Below, piece after piece: positions 43,194 through 53,743 of a stretch of DNA of 64,000 bases. The notes under the pieces are model-generated. The model saw nothing but the letters and a program-made list of their open reading frames with translations, was not told where the DNA came from and made no database searches. Source of the stretch: Aquabacterium commune (GTDB lineage Bacteria > Pseudomonadota > Gammaproteobacteria > Burkholderiales > Burkholderiaceae_C); contig NZ_SNXW01000001.1 in assembly GCF_004362855.1 (NCBI RefSeq), positions 370,121 to 434,120 on the forward strand. The letters are read 5' to 3'. Positions within the stretch are counted from its first letter, which is position 1, and each line of letters opens with the position of its first letter. The position numbers and the translations under genes were made by a program.

Positions 43194-45727
43194 CACACGT
43201 CCCACGGTGCCGCGTTGGCACCGCCTTCCCCGCCGCGTTGCGGCACGATGAGTTCACGGTTGCCGTTGGTGGCCATGCTGGACACCAGGCCGGATTTCTC
43301 CATCTGCTCCAGCAGGCGCGCGGCACGGTTGTAGCCGATGCGCAGGTGGCGCTGCACCAGCGAGATCGACGCTTTCTTGTGCTGCAGCACGATGGCCACG
43401 GCGTTGTCGTACATCGGGTCTTGTTCGCCATCGCCACCGCCCGAAGGCGAGCCGTCCAGGTTGCTGCCCTCGTCGGCCAGGCTGCCACCTTCCAGGATGC
43501 CTTCGATGTAGTTGGGCTCGCCCTGCGTCTTGAGGTACTCGACCACGCGGTGCACCTCTTCGTCACTGACGAAAGCGCCGTGCACGCGCACCGGCAGGCC
43601 CGTGCCCGAGGGCATGTAGAGCATGTCACCCATGCCCAGCAGCGCTTCGGCGCCCATCTGGTCGAGGATGGTGCGGCTGTCGATCTTGCTGCTGACCTGG
43701 AAGGAAATGCGCGTCGGGATGTTGGCCTTGATGAGGCCGGTGATGACGTCCACGGAAGGCCGCTGCGTGGCCAGGATCAGGTGGATGCCGGCTGCGCGGG
43801 CCTTCTGCGCCAGGCGCGCGATCAATTCTTCGATCTTCTTGCCAACCACCATCATCAGGTCGGCGAGTTCGTCGATCACGATCACGACATGCGGCAGGCG
43901 GTCCAGCGGCTCGGGCTCGTCGGGCGTCAGGCTGAAGGGGTTGGGGATCAGCTCGCCGCGGGCCTTGGCCTCGTCCATCTTCTTGTTGTAGCCGGCCAGG
44001 TTGCGCACACCCATCTTGGACATGAGCTTGTAGCGGCGCTCCATCTCGCCGACGGCCCAGTTCAGGGCGTTGCTGGCGAGCTTCATGTCGGTCACGACCG
44101 GACACAGCAGGTGCGGGATGCCCTCGTAGACGCTCATTTCCAGCATCTTCGGGTCGATCAGGATGAGGCGCACATCGCGCGCCTCGGCCTTGTAGAGCAG
44201 GCTCAGGATGGTGGCGTTGATGCCCACCGATTTGCCCGAGCCGGTCGTGCCGGCCACCAGGCAGTGCGGCATCTTGGCGAGGTCGGCCACCACGGGCGCG
44301 CCAACGATGTCTTTCCCCAAGCCGATGGTCAGCATCGACTGGGCAGCGTGGTAAACCTCGGAGCCCAGGATCTCGGTGAGCCGGATCATCTGGCGTTTGG
44401 CGTTGGGCAACTCCAGGGCCATCAGGTTCTTGCCAGGAATGGTCTCGACCACGCGGATGCTGACCAGCGAGAGCGAACGGGCCAGGTCCTTCGCCAGGTT
44501 GACGATCTGCGAGCCTTTCACGCCTGTGGCCGGTTCGATCTCGTAGCGCGTGATGACCGGGCCCGGCGAGGCTGCAACCACGCGCACCTCGACGCCGAAG
44601 TCCTTGAGCTTCTTCTCGATCATGCGAGACGTCATCTCCAGGGAGTCGGCGGTGATGGTCTCCATGCGGCCCGGGGCGGCGTCGAGCAGGTCGATCTGCG
44701 GCAGCTTGTTGTCGCCCATTTCGGCGAACAAGGGCTTTTGTTTTTCCTTGACGACGCGCTCTGACTTGGGCACCTCGATCACCGGTTGCTCGATGATCAG
44801 CGGGATGGGGTCGGCGGGCAGCTCGTGGCGCACTTCTTCGACCACGCGCTCGCGCTCGATGGCGGCTTGCTCCCCGATGCGCAGGTCTTGTGCCACCTCG
44901 CGTTGGGCTTCGTGCTTGTCGCGCAGGCCCTCGATGCGCTCGCCGATGCGCTCGGCCAACTCCAGCCAGGAAAAGCGCAGCGCCAGGGCGAGGCCCGCGA
45001 CCAACAGCGCGATCCACAGCACGCCGGAGCCGTTGAAGCCCAGCCAGGTCATGCCCAGCTTGCCCAGGGCGTAGCCCAGCACACCGCCAGCGCGCTCGCC
45101 AGCCAGCAGTTCTTCGTGGCGGTACAGGCGCGCCCATTCCAGCGCACAGCTCGACGACATCAGCAGCACCGTGCCCAGCCAGACCGTCCAGGCCGGTGCA
45201 TCAGCTTCAGACGTGCCGTGCGCCGCTTGCTGGGCTTGTCCTCCGACGGCCACGGACACCGCTGTGTCGCGGCGCAACCAGCGCGCCAGGCCGCTCAACC
45301 AGGCCCGCCCGCCGATGAGCAGCAGCCACCAGGCCGACAAGCCGAACAGCATCAAGGCGATGTCGGAGACCTGCGCGCCCAAGTTGCCCACCCAGTTGGC
45401 AGCATCGCGGTGCTGACCAGACGTGGTGAAAGCCGGGTCCAGCCGATCGTGGCTGATCAGGGCCAGCAGGAACAGCAACCAGGTCACACCGCCCAGCAGC
45501 AGCCCCAGTTGGAAACGCAGGGTGTTTTCGGCCGGTGCCGCGGGCGCGGCCACGCGCTGCCCGCCCGGCACACGGTGCAAACGGCCGGAAACCGTGGTGG
45601 CCGTGCCCATGCCGCGCACCAGCGACTCATCGCGCCGGTCTGCCGAAGCGCGGGCCGGCTTCGCCCGCTTGCCGCTCTGGGAGGCCGCACCGGCGTCGGT
45701 CTGAAGGGAGTCCAGGGGAAAGGTCAT
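43193..45727 (-). CDS. ftsK: DNA translocase FtsK
   Basis: An 844-residue protein from the ATG at 45727 (or 850 from 45745). Four membrane helices at the N-terminus anchor it at the septum, followed by a short linker, the motor with Walker A GTTGSGKS (Lys499) and Walker [14 protein letters not shown], and the C-terminal gamma winged helix ([24 protein letters not shown]) that reads KOPS sites and activates XerD. The linker is short compared with E. coli FtsK. It pumps chromosome ends away from the closing septum. It is cotranscribed with lolA. Confidence 0.97.
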   Translation of the reverse strand: MTFPLDSLQTDAGAASQSGKRAKPARASADRRDESLVRGMGTATTVSGRLHRVPGGQRVAAPAAPAENTLRFQLGLLLGGVTWLLFLLALISHDRLDPAFTTSGQHRDAANWVGNLGAQVSDIALMLFGLSAWWLLLIGGRAWLSGLARWLRRDTAVSVAVGGQAQQAAHGTSEADAPAWTVWLGTVLLMSSSCALEWARLYRHEELLAGERAGGVLGYALGKLGMTWLGFNGSGVLWIALLVAGLALALRFSWLELAERIGERIEGLRDKHEAQREVAQDLRIGEQAAIERERVVEEVRHELPADPIPLIIEQPVIEVPKSERVVKEKQKPLFAEMGDNKLPQIDLLDAAPGRMETITADSLEMTSRMIEKKLKDFGVEVRVVAASPGPVITRYEIEPATGVKGSQIVNLAKDLARSLSLVSIRVVETIPGKNLMALELPNAKRQMIRLTEILGSEVYHAAQSMLTIGLGKDIVGAPVVADLAKMPHCLVAGTTGSGKSVGINATILSLLYKAEARDVRLILIDPKMLEMSVYEGIPHLLCPVVTDMKLASNALNWAVGEMERRYKLMSKMGVRNLAGYNKKMDEAKARGELIPNPFSLTPDEPEPLDRLPHVVIVIDELADLMMVVGKKIEELIARLAQKARAAGIHLILATQRPSVDVITGLIKANIPTRISFQVSSKIDSRTILDQMGAEALLGMGDMLYMPSGTGLPVRVHGAFVSDEEVHRVVEYLKTQGEPNYIEGILEGGSLADEGSNLDGSPSGGGDGEQDPMYDNAVAIVLQHKKASISLVQRHLRIGYNRAARLLEQMEKSGLVSSMATNGNRELIVPQRGGEGGANAAPWDV

Positions 45728-45810
45728 GCCACGATTGTGGATCAAAGCAGCGCCCTCACCCGCTCACGGCGCACGCCATTGACCACCCGACACAGTTTCG
45801 GGAGGCGCAG

Positions 45811-45838
45811 CAAAAAGCCGACCCATGGGCCGGCTTTT
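45811..45838 (-). terminator. Intrinsic terminator after the Crp/Fnr-type gene
   Basis: Read on the minus strand: AAAAGCCGGCCCATGGGTCGGCTTTTTG, a strong GC stem with a terminal T run. It lies 40 bases beyond the stop of the regulator gene and before ftsK, so ftsK needs its own promoter or read-through. Confidence 0.85.
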
Positions 45839-45878
45839 CAAGGAACTGCTTGTCGGCCAATGAGCGGCCGCATCATGA

Positions 45879-46550
45879 TCAGGCGGTCGCGGCCAGCCGG
45901 TCCTTCAGCACCACGCTGCCGGAATCCTGCGTTTCGATCAGGCCGCGCTCTTCGAGGTCCTTCATCACGCGCGACACCATCTCACGCGAGGCTCCCACGT
46001 GTTTGGCCAGATCCTGGCGCGACACCTTGCCACGGATGACCTTTTCGCCAGCATCTTCGTCGGCCATGTCCAGCAAGGCGCGGGCCACGCGGCCGTAAAC
46101 GTCCAGCAGAGCCAGGGATTCGATCTGGCGGTCGGCATTGCGCAGGCGCTGCACCAGGCCACGCAGGATGGCGTAGCTCAGCGAAGAATTCTCGGGCAGG
46201 CAACGGGCGAACTCGGCACGGCCCAGCACCAGCACATCGGTCTGGACCTCGGCGCGCACGGTGGCCGAATGCGGCTCGTTGTCGATCAGGCTCATCTCGC
46301 CGAGGTAGTCTCCCGCCTCCAGCACGGCCAGGATGACCTCGCGGCCACGCTCGTCGGACGCCACCACGCGGGCACGGCCGGTCAACAGGATGAACAGGGC
46401 GTTGGTCTTGCGACCGCGCTCCACGATGAGCTCGCCGCGGCGGTAGCGGCGCTTGACCACACCCTCGGCGATGGCTTCGGCCTGGGCTTGCGTCAGCATC
46501 GAAAACAGCGGAACGCGCCGGATCAGGTCAAGGTTGGACAACATGGCCAT
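45879..46550 (-). CDS. Crp/Fnr-family transcriptional regulator
   Basis: A 223-residue protein from the ATG at 46550, which has GAGGAG upstream. The cyclic-nucleotide-binding-like domain (about 20-130; LTGRARVVASDERGREVILAVL, YLGEMSLIDNEPHSATVRA) and the Crp HTH (SRQDLAKHVGASREMVSRVM) are clear. It lacks the N-terminal cysteines of FNR, so it does not hold an oxygen-sensing cluster, and the PxGELSLID cAMP pattern is close to Crp (LGEMSLID). It is divergent from trxB in a 288-base gap. This regulator beside trxB and ftsK is common in Burkholderiales. Confidence 0.93.
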   Translation of the reverse strand: MAMLSNLDLIRRVPLFSMLTQAQAEAIAEGVVKRRYRRGELIVERGRKTNALFILLTGRARVVASDERGREVILAVLEAGDYLGEMSLIDNEPHSATVRAEVQTDVLVLGRAEFARCLPENSSLSYAILRGLVQRLRNADRQIESLALLDVYGRVARALLDMADEDAGEKVIRGKVSRQDLAKHVGASREMVSRVMKDLEERGLIETQDSGSVVLKDRLAATA

Positions 46551-46808
46551 GGAGGGCTCCTCAGCGGGTATGGAGACGGTCAAGTCCGTCGTGTGACGGG
46601 AACTTCAGGTGAAAAAAAGCACCTGCGCGGGTGTGACAAACAACCTGTCTGACCATATTTCGGCATCCGCGCGGGATTTTTTAGCACTTTATGGAATCTC
46701 ACACCAGCCGCATCGCCGGAACAGCCATGGGAATCCCTCACAGCTCGCAGCCGACGCATCTCTGAGCGAAAATGGCCGCCAACGAACGCACGGCCATCCG
46801 CGGCCTGA

Positions 46809-47795
<987 letters not shown>

Positions 47796-47815
47796 AAAGC
47801 GATTGCAGCCGGATT

Positions 47816-47844
47816 TTGCCAAACGGTCAGAATCTGGCTATAAT
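47816..47844 (+). promoter_or_regulatory. Sigma-70 promoter of the rpmB-rpmG operon
   Basis: TTGCCA at 47816-47821 and a perfect TATAAT at 47839-47844 are separated by exactly 17 bases, with a TGGC just before the -10. It lies 20 bases after the trxB stop and would give a leader of about 165 bases before rpmB. This is the best promoter match in the window. Confidence 0.85.
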
Positions 47845-48014
47845 CGATGTCTTTGCAAATTCGTCCCGACGCCAGTGGCGGGTTCACGGTTTTTCGTGGG
47901 CTTGATCACAGTGCTCGGAAGGGTGTTCACCAGGGCTTGCGTCCTGCTCTGTGCACTGGCCACGCAACATCAGCATCGCCCCAAGCGGTGCATATCAGCG
48001 AACGGAGAAGCGTC

Positions 48015-48248
48015 ATGGCACGCGTCTGTCAAGTCACGGGTAAGGGCCCGATGTCCGGGAACAATGTTTCCCACGCCAACAACAAGACCAAGCGTCGTTT
48101 CCTGCCCAACCTGCAGTACCGCCGTTTCTGGGTCGAGAGCGAAAACCGCTGGGTGCGTCTGCGCATCAGCGCCGCCGCTCTGCGCCTGATCGACAAGAAG
48201 GGCATCGACGCGATCCTGGTGGATCTGCGCGCCCGCGGCGAACTGTAA
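48015..48248 (+). CDS. rpmB: 50S ribosomal protein L28
   Basis: A 77-residue ribosomal protein with the L28 pattern: [20 protein letters not shown], then [16 protein letters not shown] and the C-terminal helix. The ATG at 48015 follows GGAGAAG; the longer frame back to 47847 is leader DNA. It is cotranscribed with rpmG 13 bases later, the normal arrangement in proteobacteria. Confidence 0.98.
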   Translation: MARVCQVTGKGPMSGNNVSHANNKTKRRFLPNLQYRRFWVESENRWVRLRISAAALRLIDKKGIDAILVDLRARGEL

Positions 48249-48261
48249 TTAGGAGAACACC

Positions 48262-48432
48262 ATGGCTGCTAAAGGCGGACGCGAAAAGATCAAGCTGGAA
48301 TCCACTGCGGGTACCGGCCACTTCTACACCACCAGCAAGAACAAGAAGACCACGCCCCAAAAGCTGGAATTCATGAAGTTCGACCCCAAGGCACGCAAGC
48401 ACGTCGCCTACAAGGAAGTCAAGCTGAAGTGA
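48262..48432 (+). CDS. rpmG: 50S ribosomal protein L33
   Basis: A 56-residue L33 ([20 protein letters not shown], then [20 protein letters not shown]). It lacks the zinc-ribbon cysteines, so it is the zinc-independent type. AGGAG precedes the ATG. A terminator follows 40 bases after the stop. Confidence 0.97.
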   Translation: MAAKGGREKIKLESTAGTGHFYTTSKNKKTTPQKLEFMKFDPKARKHVAYKEVKLK

Positions 48433-48470
48433 TGTGTCGGGGTGCCCCGGCACCCCTCATGCCACACGCA

Positions 48471-48507
48471 AAGCCCACCTGGCGCCAAGCCCGGTGGGTT
48501 TTTCTTT
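48471..48507 (+). terminator. Intrinsic terminator after rpmG
   Basis: CCCACC at 48474-48479 pairs with GGTGGG at 48493-48498, followed by TTTTTCTTT. A preceding GGGTGCCCCGGCACCC hairpin at about 48440-48456 adds stability. Confidence 0.8.
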
Positions 48508-48601
48508 GCGCGCAAGCTTTGTCCTAGCGCGCCACTCGGCTGACTTGCGGCATTCATGTGTGCAGCGCAGCATGGGGCTTTGGCCGCCCTGCTCACCCAC
48601 C

Positions 48602-49450
48602 ATGCCCGACACCGCCCCCGACGCCACTCACAACACCACTCACAACGGCGACGCCAGCACCCACACCTCGCCCACTCAGGCCCTGCCGCCCCTGCTGGCC
48701 GGCAAAAAGGCGCTCGTGGTGGGCGTCGCCAACGGGGACTCCATCGCCACGGGGTGCGCGCGGGCGTTTCGGCTGTGTGGCGCCGACGTCGCCCTGACCT
48801 ACCAGAACGACAAGGCCCGGCCCCACGTCGAGCCCATCGCCCAGGAGATCGGCGCCGAGATGCTGCTGCCGCTGGACGTGACCCAGCCGGGCCAGATGGA
48901 CGCCGTGTTCGAGGCCCTGCAGACCCGTTGGGGCCGGCTGGACCTGCTGGTGCACTCCATCGCCTTCGCGCCCAAGGCCGATTTGCAATCGGGCCTGCTG
49001 CAGAGCTCCGCCGAGGGCTTCGCCATGGCCATGGACATCTCCTGCCACTCCTTCCTGCGACTGGCCCGACGCGCAGCGCCGATGATGACCGAGGGTGGCA
49101 CGCTCTTCGCCATGAGCTACCTCGGGGCCAACAAGGTGGTGCCCAACTACAACCTGATGGGCCCGGTGAAGGCCGCGCTGGAAGCCAGCTGCCGCTACCT
49201 GGCCTACGAGTTGGGACCGCAAGGCATCCGGGTGCACGCCATCTCGCCCGGCCCCATCGCCACACGCGCAGCCTCGGGCCTGAAAGAGTTCGACGTGCTG
49301 CTGGCGCACGCGGCCAGCGAGGCGCCCTTGCACCAGCCCATCGACACCATGGACGTGGGCCTCACCTGCGCGCACCTGGCCAGCCCGCTGGCACGCCACC
49401 TGACCGGCTCGACGGTGTACGTCGATGGCGGGCTCAACATCATGGCGTGA
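48602..49450 (+). CDS. Enoyl-[acyl-carrier-protein] reductase, FabI type
   Basis: A 282-residue short-chain dehydrogenase-like protein. The nucleotide site VVGVANGDSIATG is FabI-like, and the catalytic pattern YNLMGPVKAALEAS has Tyr separated from Lys by six residues, as in FabI. The C-terminal PGPIATRAASGLKEFD is also typical. It reduces trans-2-enoyl-ACP at the end of each elongation cycle using NAD(P)H. A Thr/His/Asn/Ala-rich N-terminal stretch of about 30 residues is extra; a later start would remove it but no good ribosome site was seen. Whether it is the main fabI or a second copy cannot be told from the window. Confidence 0.9.
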   Translation: MPDTAPDATHNTTHNGDASTHTSPTQALPPLLAGKKALVVGVANGDSIATGCARAFRLCGADVALTYQNDKARPHVEPIAQEIGAEMLLPLDVTQPGQMDAVFEALQTRWGRLDLLVHSIAFAPKADLQSGLLQSSAEGFAMAMDISCHSFLRLARRAAPMMTEGGTLFAMSYLGANKVVPNYNLMGPVKAALEASCRYLAYELGPQGIRVHAISPGPIATRAASGLKEFDVLLAHAASEAPLHQPIDTMDVGLTCAHLASPLARHLTGSTVYVDGGLNIMA

Positions 49451-49470
49451 GCGCCCAGCTGTCGGACATG

Positions 49471-49497
49471 AAAAAGCCGCCTCATGGCGGCTTTTGT
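49471..49497. terminator. Two-way intrinsic terminator between fabI-like and desaturase genes
   Basis: AAAAAGCCGCC-TCAT-GGCGGCTTTTGTT: a six-base GC stem with A run on one side and T run on the other, so it can act on both strands between two convergent genes. Confidence 0.85.
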
Positions 49498-49552
49498 TGG
49501 CGGCGTTTGCTGGCAGCTTTTGCGGCGAACGGCGCCAACCGGTTGAGGCAGC

Positions 49553-50779
49553 TCAGGCGTGGGCTGCGCGCAGCTTCAGCGAGAACTCCTGCAGCGCCTG
49601 GATGCCGCTGGCTTCGGCGCGCTGGCACCAGTTCTGCAGGTCGGCCACCAGTTGCTCGGCGGACACATTGGTGCGCGTCCAGAGGGCACGCAGCTCCTCG
49701 CGCATGGCGATCAGCTTGGCCAGGTGCGGGTGGGCCTCACAGGCTGCGGCCACTTCCTGCGGCACGCCGGCGGGCATCTGCTCGACGTCGCGGTGCATCC
49801 AGCGGCGCACGCGCGCCAGGCGGCTGGCAGCGCCCTCTTCCCCCGAAGCCTTCAGGCGGTTCAGTTCACTGCGACAGGCCAGGCGCACCTCACGGGCGTA
49901 GCCAGCCATCAGCTCGTAGCGGTTGGCCACGATGGCTTCCAGCGTCTTGGCGTCGGCCACGGGCTTGATGTTGCCCAGGGTCAGGCGCGGCGGGGTCTTG
50001 CGGACCTTGGCCAGGCCCAGCATTTCCAGGCCACGGATGTAGCCCCAGCCGATGTCGAATTCGTAGGGCTTGACCGACAGCTTGGCCGAGGTCGGGTAGG
50101 TGTGGTGGTTGTTGTGCAGTTCTTCGCCACCGATGATGATCCCCCAGGGGGAGATGTTGGTGGAAGCGTCGGGCGCCTCGAAATTGCGGTACCCCCACCA
50201 GTGGCCCAGGCCGTTGATGATGCCGGCCGCCGTGATGGGGATCCAGACCATCTGCACGGCCCACACGGTGATGCCGATGGCGCCGAACAAGGCCAGGTCG
50301 ATCAGCAGCATGGCGATCGGGCCCCAGTTGTTGCGCGGGGTGTAGAGCGTGCGCTCCAGCCAGTCGTCGGGCGTGCCGTGGCCAAATTTCTTGAGCGTGT
50401 CGGCCTTGGCGGCTTCCACGGCGTAGAGTTCACGGCCGGTCAGCAGCACAGTCTTGATGCCGTGGGCCACCGGACTGTGGGGGTCTTCGGCGGTTTCGCA
50501 CTTGGCGTGGTGCTTGCGGTGCACGGCCACCCACTGTTTGGTGACGGTGCTGGTGGTCAGCCACAGCCAGAAGCGGAAGAAGTGCGAGGGGATGGCATGC
50601 AGCTCCAGCGACCGGTGGGCCTGGGCGCGATGCAGGAAAATCGTCACCGAAGCGATGGTGATGTGGGTGAGAAGCAGGGTGTAGGCAACAATTTGCCACC
50701 AACTGGCATCGGCCAGACCCTGAATGGCCCAGCCCAGCAGGCCGTCGTGCAGGGCCTGCAACAAAGCGGAATCGAACAT
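49553..50779 (-). CDS. Membrane fatty-acid desaturase (acyl-CoA delta-9 type)
   Basis: A 408-residue protein of the stearoyl-CoA desaturase-like group. Three histidine boxes bind the diiron centre: HRAQAH, HRKHH and HNNHH (in GGEELHNNHHTYPTSAKLSV). Four membrane segments surround them. After about residue 280 there is a soluble tail of roughly 125 residues, longer than in the shortest homologues. It introduces cis double bonds into acyl chains, adjusting membrane fluidity, and sits next to a fabI-like gene. ATG at 50779 follows AAAGG. Confidence 0.93.
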   Translation of the reverse strand: MFDSALLQALHDGLLGWAIQGLADASWWQIVAYTLLLTHITIASVTIFLHRAQAHRSLELHAIPSHFFRFWLWLTTSTVTKQWVAVHRKHHAKCETAEDPHSPVAHGIKTVLLTGRELYAVEAAKADTLKKFGHGTPDDWLERTLYTPRNNWGPIAMLLIDLALFGAIGITVWAVQMVWIPITAAGIINGLGHWWGYRNFEAPDASTNISPWGIIIGGEELHNNHHTYPTSAKLSVKPYEFDIGWGYIRGLEMLGLAKVRKTPPRLTLGNIKPVADAKTLEAIVANRYELMAGYAREVRLACRSELNRLKASGEEGAASRLARVRRWMHRDVEQMPAGVPQEVAAACEAHPHLAKLIAMREELRALWTRTNVSAEQLVADLQNWCQRAEASGIQALQEFSLKLRAAHA

Positions 50780-50844
50780 CAAAAGACCTTTCAGCGGGAC
50801 GCAAGATTGTAGGTGTCCGCGAGGGTGCGCCCGTCCCTGCCGAA

Positions 50845-50887
50845 AAGATAAAGGGTTGCCGCGCGGCCAAAGCCACGAGACAACCCT
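50845..50887 (-). terminator. Intrinsic terminator after the small phosphate-binding-like gene
   Basis: Read on the minus strand, AGGGTTG and CAACCCT form the stem (50881-50887 with 50852-50858), with an inner GGCC-rich loop, followed by TTATCTTTT. It ends the porin operon before the desaturase gene. Confidence 0.75.
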
Positions 50888-50920
50888 GAGTCGCCGGTCA
50901 TTTGACCGCTCGGAGGCAGA

Positions 50921-51364
50921 TCAGTCGATCGTCAGCACGGCTTTGACGGTGCCGTCCACCGCCGATTTCTCGATGTAGCCGATGGCGTCGGGGTTGGCCG
51001 CCACGAACTTCTTGACGTCGGCCGAGCTGCCCAATTCCTTGGGCGGCGTGGCCTTGCCGGAGAAGGTCAGGCGGGCCCAGGTGGCCTTGACCTGGGCCGA
51101 GGTCTTGCCGGTGGCCTTGGTGTAGAACTGCTCGTGCACGGGGCTGCCGTCGGGCAGGTCCACGGGCGCAGCGGTGCTGCCGGACGGCAGGGTGTTGCTC
51201 TTGCCCAGGAAGATCGACGAGACCTGCTCGGGCGAGAGGTTGGCGATGGCGCTCTTGGGGTTGACGATCACGGCCACCTGGGCGGATGCCGCGTGGGCCA
51301 AGGTCAGCAGGCCGATGGCGACCGCAGACTTCAGCACGGACTGGAGGGTGTGGGGGTGTTGCAT
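50921..51364 (-). CDS. Small secreted PstS-like substrate-binding protein
   Basis: A 147-residue protein with a signal peptide (about 1-29, ending AHAASA) and a PBP-like domain (VIVNPKSAIANLSPEQVSSI, then AIGYIEKSAVDG). Normal phosphate-binding proteins are about twice as long, so this is roughly one lobe. No ABC permease or ATPase gene is near. It lies 19 bases after the porin gene on the same strand, so the two are probably cotranscribed and may act together in anion uptake. The ligand is unknown. Confidence 0.85.
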   Translation of the reverse strand: MQHPHTLQSVLKSAVAIGLLTLAHAASAQVAVIVNPKSAIANLSPEQVSSIFLGKSNTLPSGSTAAPVDLPDGSPVHEQFYTKATGKTSAQVKATWARLTFSGKATPPKELGSSADVKKFVAANPDAIGYIEKSAVDGTVKAVLTID

Positions 51365-51383
51365 GTGTGTGGCTCCCTCAGGC

Positions 51384-52715
51384 TCAAAACACGAAATCGA
51401 CGGCCAGGCTCAGCACGTTGACTTTCTTCTTGTTGTTGAAGAAGTCCTGGCCCGAAGCGGTCGTAGCGTCGGGGTTCAGGAACAGGCCGTTGCTGCTGGA
51501 GGGCTTGGAGATCCGGTCGAACTGCGCTTTGAGGGCCATGCCCGTGCGGAAGTCCCAGCGGGCGCCCAGGGACAGGGTGTTCTGTGCCACCTTGCCGCTG
51601 TTCTGCAGGGCAACGGCGCCGCGATAGGCATCTGCACTGAAGTTGGCCAAAGCAGGGTTCACCGTGCCGTTGATGCCATCCACCGTGAGGCGCGAGACCA
51701 CGGCGTACGGCAGGACCGAGCCGATGCGGTAGCCGCCCAGGACGTACCAGCCCGTGGTGTCTGCCACCGTGCCTTGCTGGATTTTGCGCACCGTGTACTC
51801 TGTGGCCAGCACGATGTTGTTGCGGTCCATGGAGAAGCCTATGCCTGTGAAGGACGAATCGGTGCCGTTGGTGGCGACAGCAGCGGAGGCGCCGGCCGCC
51901 AAGGCGCCGGCCTGGGCGCCGAGTTGGGCCGAACCGGTCTGAAGCGCCACGCCCGGACCGAGCAAGGCCAGACCTGACAGCAGGGTGTTCGTCGATGCCG
52001 ATTCAACGGTCAGCTTGCCCTGACTGTGGCCCAGGCGAACGGTGTAACCGTCGTCGAACTCGGCCTGCAGGTTCAGCCCGAACTGGTTTCGCAACTTGAC
52101 GACCACCGGGTCCAGGGCAGCACCGTTGCTGGCCAGCGCGGAGGCGTACTTGGCCTTGGTCTGGCCGGCCCACAGGGTGCCCGTGACAGTGGCGCTGCCC
52201 AGGGTGATTTGGTGGCTCAGGTCGCCGCCGTCGGTGAAGCTCACCGGCACCTGGCCATAGACGTCCAGCGGAGGACGCACGGGGGTGTTGGCGTAACCCA
52301 CGTCGCGGAAGTCGGACACCATGAAGAACGGCGCGCCGATGCGACCCACACGCAGCGTGGTCGAGGGCGTGGCTTGCCACTTGGCAAAGGCCCACTCGAT
52401 CTGGGGCGTGTACTCGCCGGTGGCGCGGTACTTGGTCAGCAGCTGGGCAGTGGCCGAAACCGTGTCGGTGAGTTTGTAGGTGCCTTGCAGGCCCAGCTTG
52501 GTGTCGGGGTCGAAGCTGGCCGAACGATCGGCACCACCGCCTTGACCGGGGTAGTTGAAGTAGGCCTGGTCGTTGTTCGTGCGGGACACACCGACGGTGC
52601 CGAAGCCGGACAGGCGCAGCTTGCCGTCGGCGAAGGTGTACTCGGCCTGAGCGCTCATGCAGACGACCATGGCGGCTGCAGCCAGGGGCAGGCACCGAAG
52701 GTTCTTTTTGGACAT
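51384..52715 (-). CDS. Outer-membrane porin, Gram-negative type
   Basis: A 443-residue beta-barrel protein. A signal peptide is cleaved before EYTFADGKLRLSGFG; the sequence alternates Tyr/Phe/Gly-rich strands and ends with the C-terminal phenylalanine (LSLAVDFVF) needed for BAM-mediated insertion. AGGAG precedes the ATG at 52715. Residues 270-290 form an Ala-rich loop. The partner gene downstream encodes a small phosphate-binding-like protein, so anion specificity is possible. The 209 bases upstream contain no promoter I can recognise. Confidence 0.92.
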   Translation of the reverse strand: MSKKNLRCLPLAAAAMVVCMSAQAEYTFADGKLRLSGFGTVGVSRTNNDQAYFNYPGQGGGADRSASFDPDTKLGLQGTYKLTDTVSATAQLLTKYRATGEYTPQIEWAFAKWQATPSTTLRVGRIGAPFFMVSDFRDVGYANTPVRPPLDVYGQVPVSFTDGGDLSHQITLGSATVTGTLWAGQTKAKYASALASNGAALDPVVVKLRNQFGLNLQAEFDDGYTVRLGHSQGKLTVESASTNTLLSGLALLGPGVALQTGSAQLGAQAGALAAGASAAVATNGTDSSFTGIGFSMDRNNIVLATEYTVRKIQQGTVADTTGWYVLGGYRIGSVLPYAVVSRLTVDGINGTVNPALANFSADAYRGAVALQNSGKVAQNTLSLGARWDFRTGMALKAQFDRISKPSSSNGLFLNPDATTASGQDFFNNKKKVNVLSLAVDFVF

Positions 52716-52924
52716 GGAGGGACTCCTCAAGGGGTTGGGGTCGATGCCACGGCGCCCAGGCCTCGGTCGAGGAAACCCATGAGCGTCGCAGGCCCTTTGC
52801 GCGATGCGGCAAGGGGTGGCCTAAGACTATCGGCCGATGGCCCGAGAAGTTGTCCGAAAAAGCACCCAAATGCTGCGCAATTGTTCACACAAGCGCGCAA
52901 CACATCTTCACGGCTGAAGGTGGA

Positions 52925-53743
52925 TCAAGTCTGATCGGCTTGATGCGCTGCCTGGATCGCGGCCGACAGGCGCTGCGACATCTCGCTGTGCAGCCGCTCG
53001 GTCAGCACGCGGCGGTCGGCGTGGACCACGGTTTCGGCGGGCAGGATCTGCACCGACACCGTCAGGTCCTTGGCGCTGGCCACCATCCACATCGACGTCA
53101 GCAACCCCGTGTCGCCGATGTAAGCCGCCGAGGGGCTGACGGCATGCTGGGCGTCGCGGTAGCTCAGCACCACCGGCTGGATGGGCGCAGGCGCGTCGAT
53201 GGCCGACTGCACGAGGTTGGCATGGAAGTGCATGAGTTCGTGGCCCGCCCCCGTGGTGCCTTCCGGGAAGACGGCCACGCTCTGGCCATCGCGCAGGGCT
53301 TGCGCCATCAGGCCCAGCACGCGCATGGCGTCGCGGCGGCGCTCACGCACCAGGAACAGGGTGCCCGCGGCCGTCACCAGGCGGCCGATGACCGGCCATT
53401 GCCCGACCTCGGCCTTGGAGACGAAGCGCGAGGGCATGACCGAGTTGATGACGATGATGTCCAGCCAGGAGATGTGGTTGGAGACCACCAGGCGCGCCCC
53501 CGCATGGGGCCTGCCCTGGCACTGCACGGTCAGGCCCAGCAGGTTGAGCAGGCGCATCGACCAGGCGATGGTGCGGCGCTCGCGCGTGGCGACGTCTTGC
53601 GCATCCCAGACGGTATAGACCAGCACCAGCCCGTAGAGGATGTGCGCCACCACGCGGCTCAGGCGCCAGATGGCGATCGGTGCGCGCCACCAGTTCGTCG
53701 CCATCGAGGCTGTGGGCACGGGCCCAGGTGCCGCGGCGCTCAT
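52925..53743 (-). CDS. plsC: 1-acyl-sn-glycerol-3-phosphate acyltransferase
   Basis: A 272-residue lysophosphatidate acyltransferase. Motif I is VSNHISWLD, motif III FPEGTTG, and a hydrophobic N-terminal segment (VVAHILYGLVLVYTV) anchors it to the inner membrane. It makes phosphatidic acid from lysophosphatidate. The ATG overlaps the stop of the upstream dihydroorotase-like gene (ATGA). It is last in the algH-to-plsC operon. Confidence 0.92.
   Translation of the reverse strand: MSAAAPGPVPTASMATNWWRAPIAIWRLSRVVAHILYGLVLVYTVWDAQDVATRERRTIAWSMRLLNLLGLTVQCQGRPHAGARLVVSNHISWLDIIVINSVMPSRFVSKAEVGQWPVIGRLVTAAGTLFLVRERRRDAMRVLGLMAQALRDGQSVAVFPEGTTGAGHELMHFHANLVQSAIDAPAPIQPVVLSYRDAQHAVSPSAAYIGDTGLLTSMWMVASAKDLTVSVQILPAETVVHADRRVLTERLHSEMSQRLSAAIQAAHQADQT

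Noticed and set aside
42379-43629. Alternative minus-strand frame ending in a Thr-Leu repeat
   Set aside because: It crosses the ends of ftsK and lolA in a different frame; the lolA frame has a signal peptide and fold motifs.
43100-44764. Open frame antisense to ftsK
   Set aside because: Full overlap with conserved FtsK motor; His/Val/Gln-rich shadow without domains.
46607-46624. AGGTG...CACCT hairpin between the Crp/Fnr and trxB genes
   Set aside because: It has an A/T-rich loop and no following T run on either strand, and the flanking genes are divergent, so it is not a terminator.
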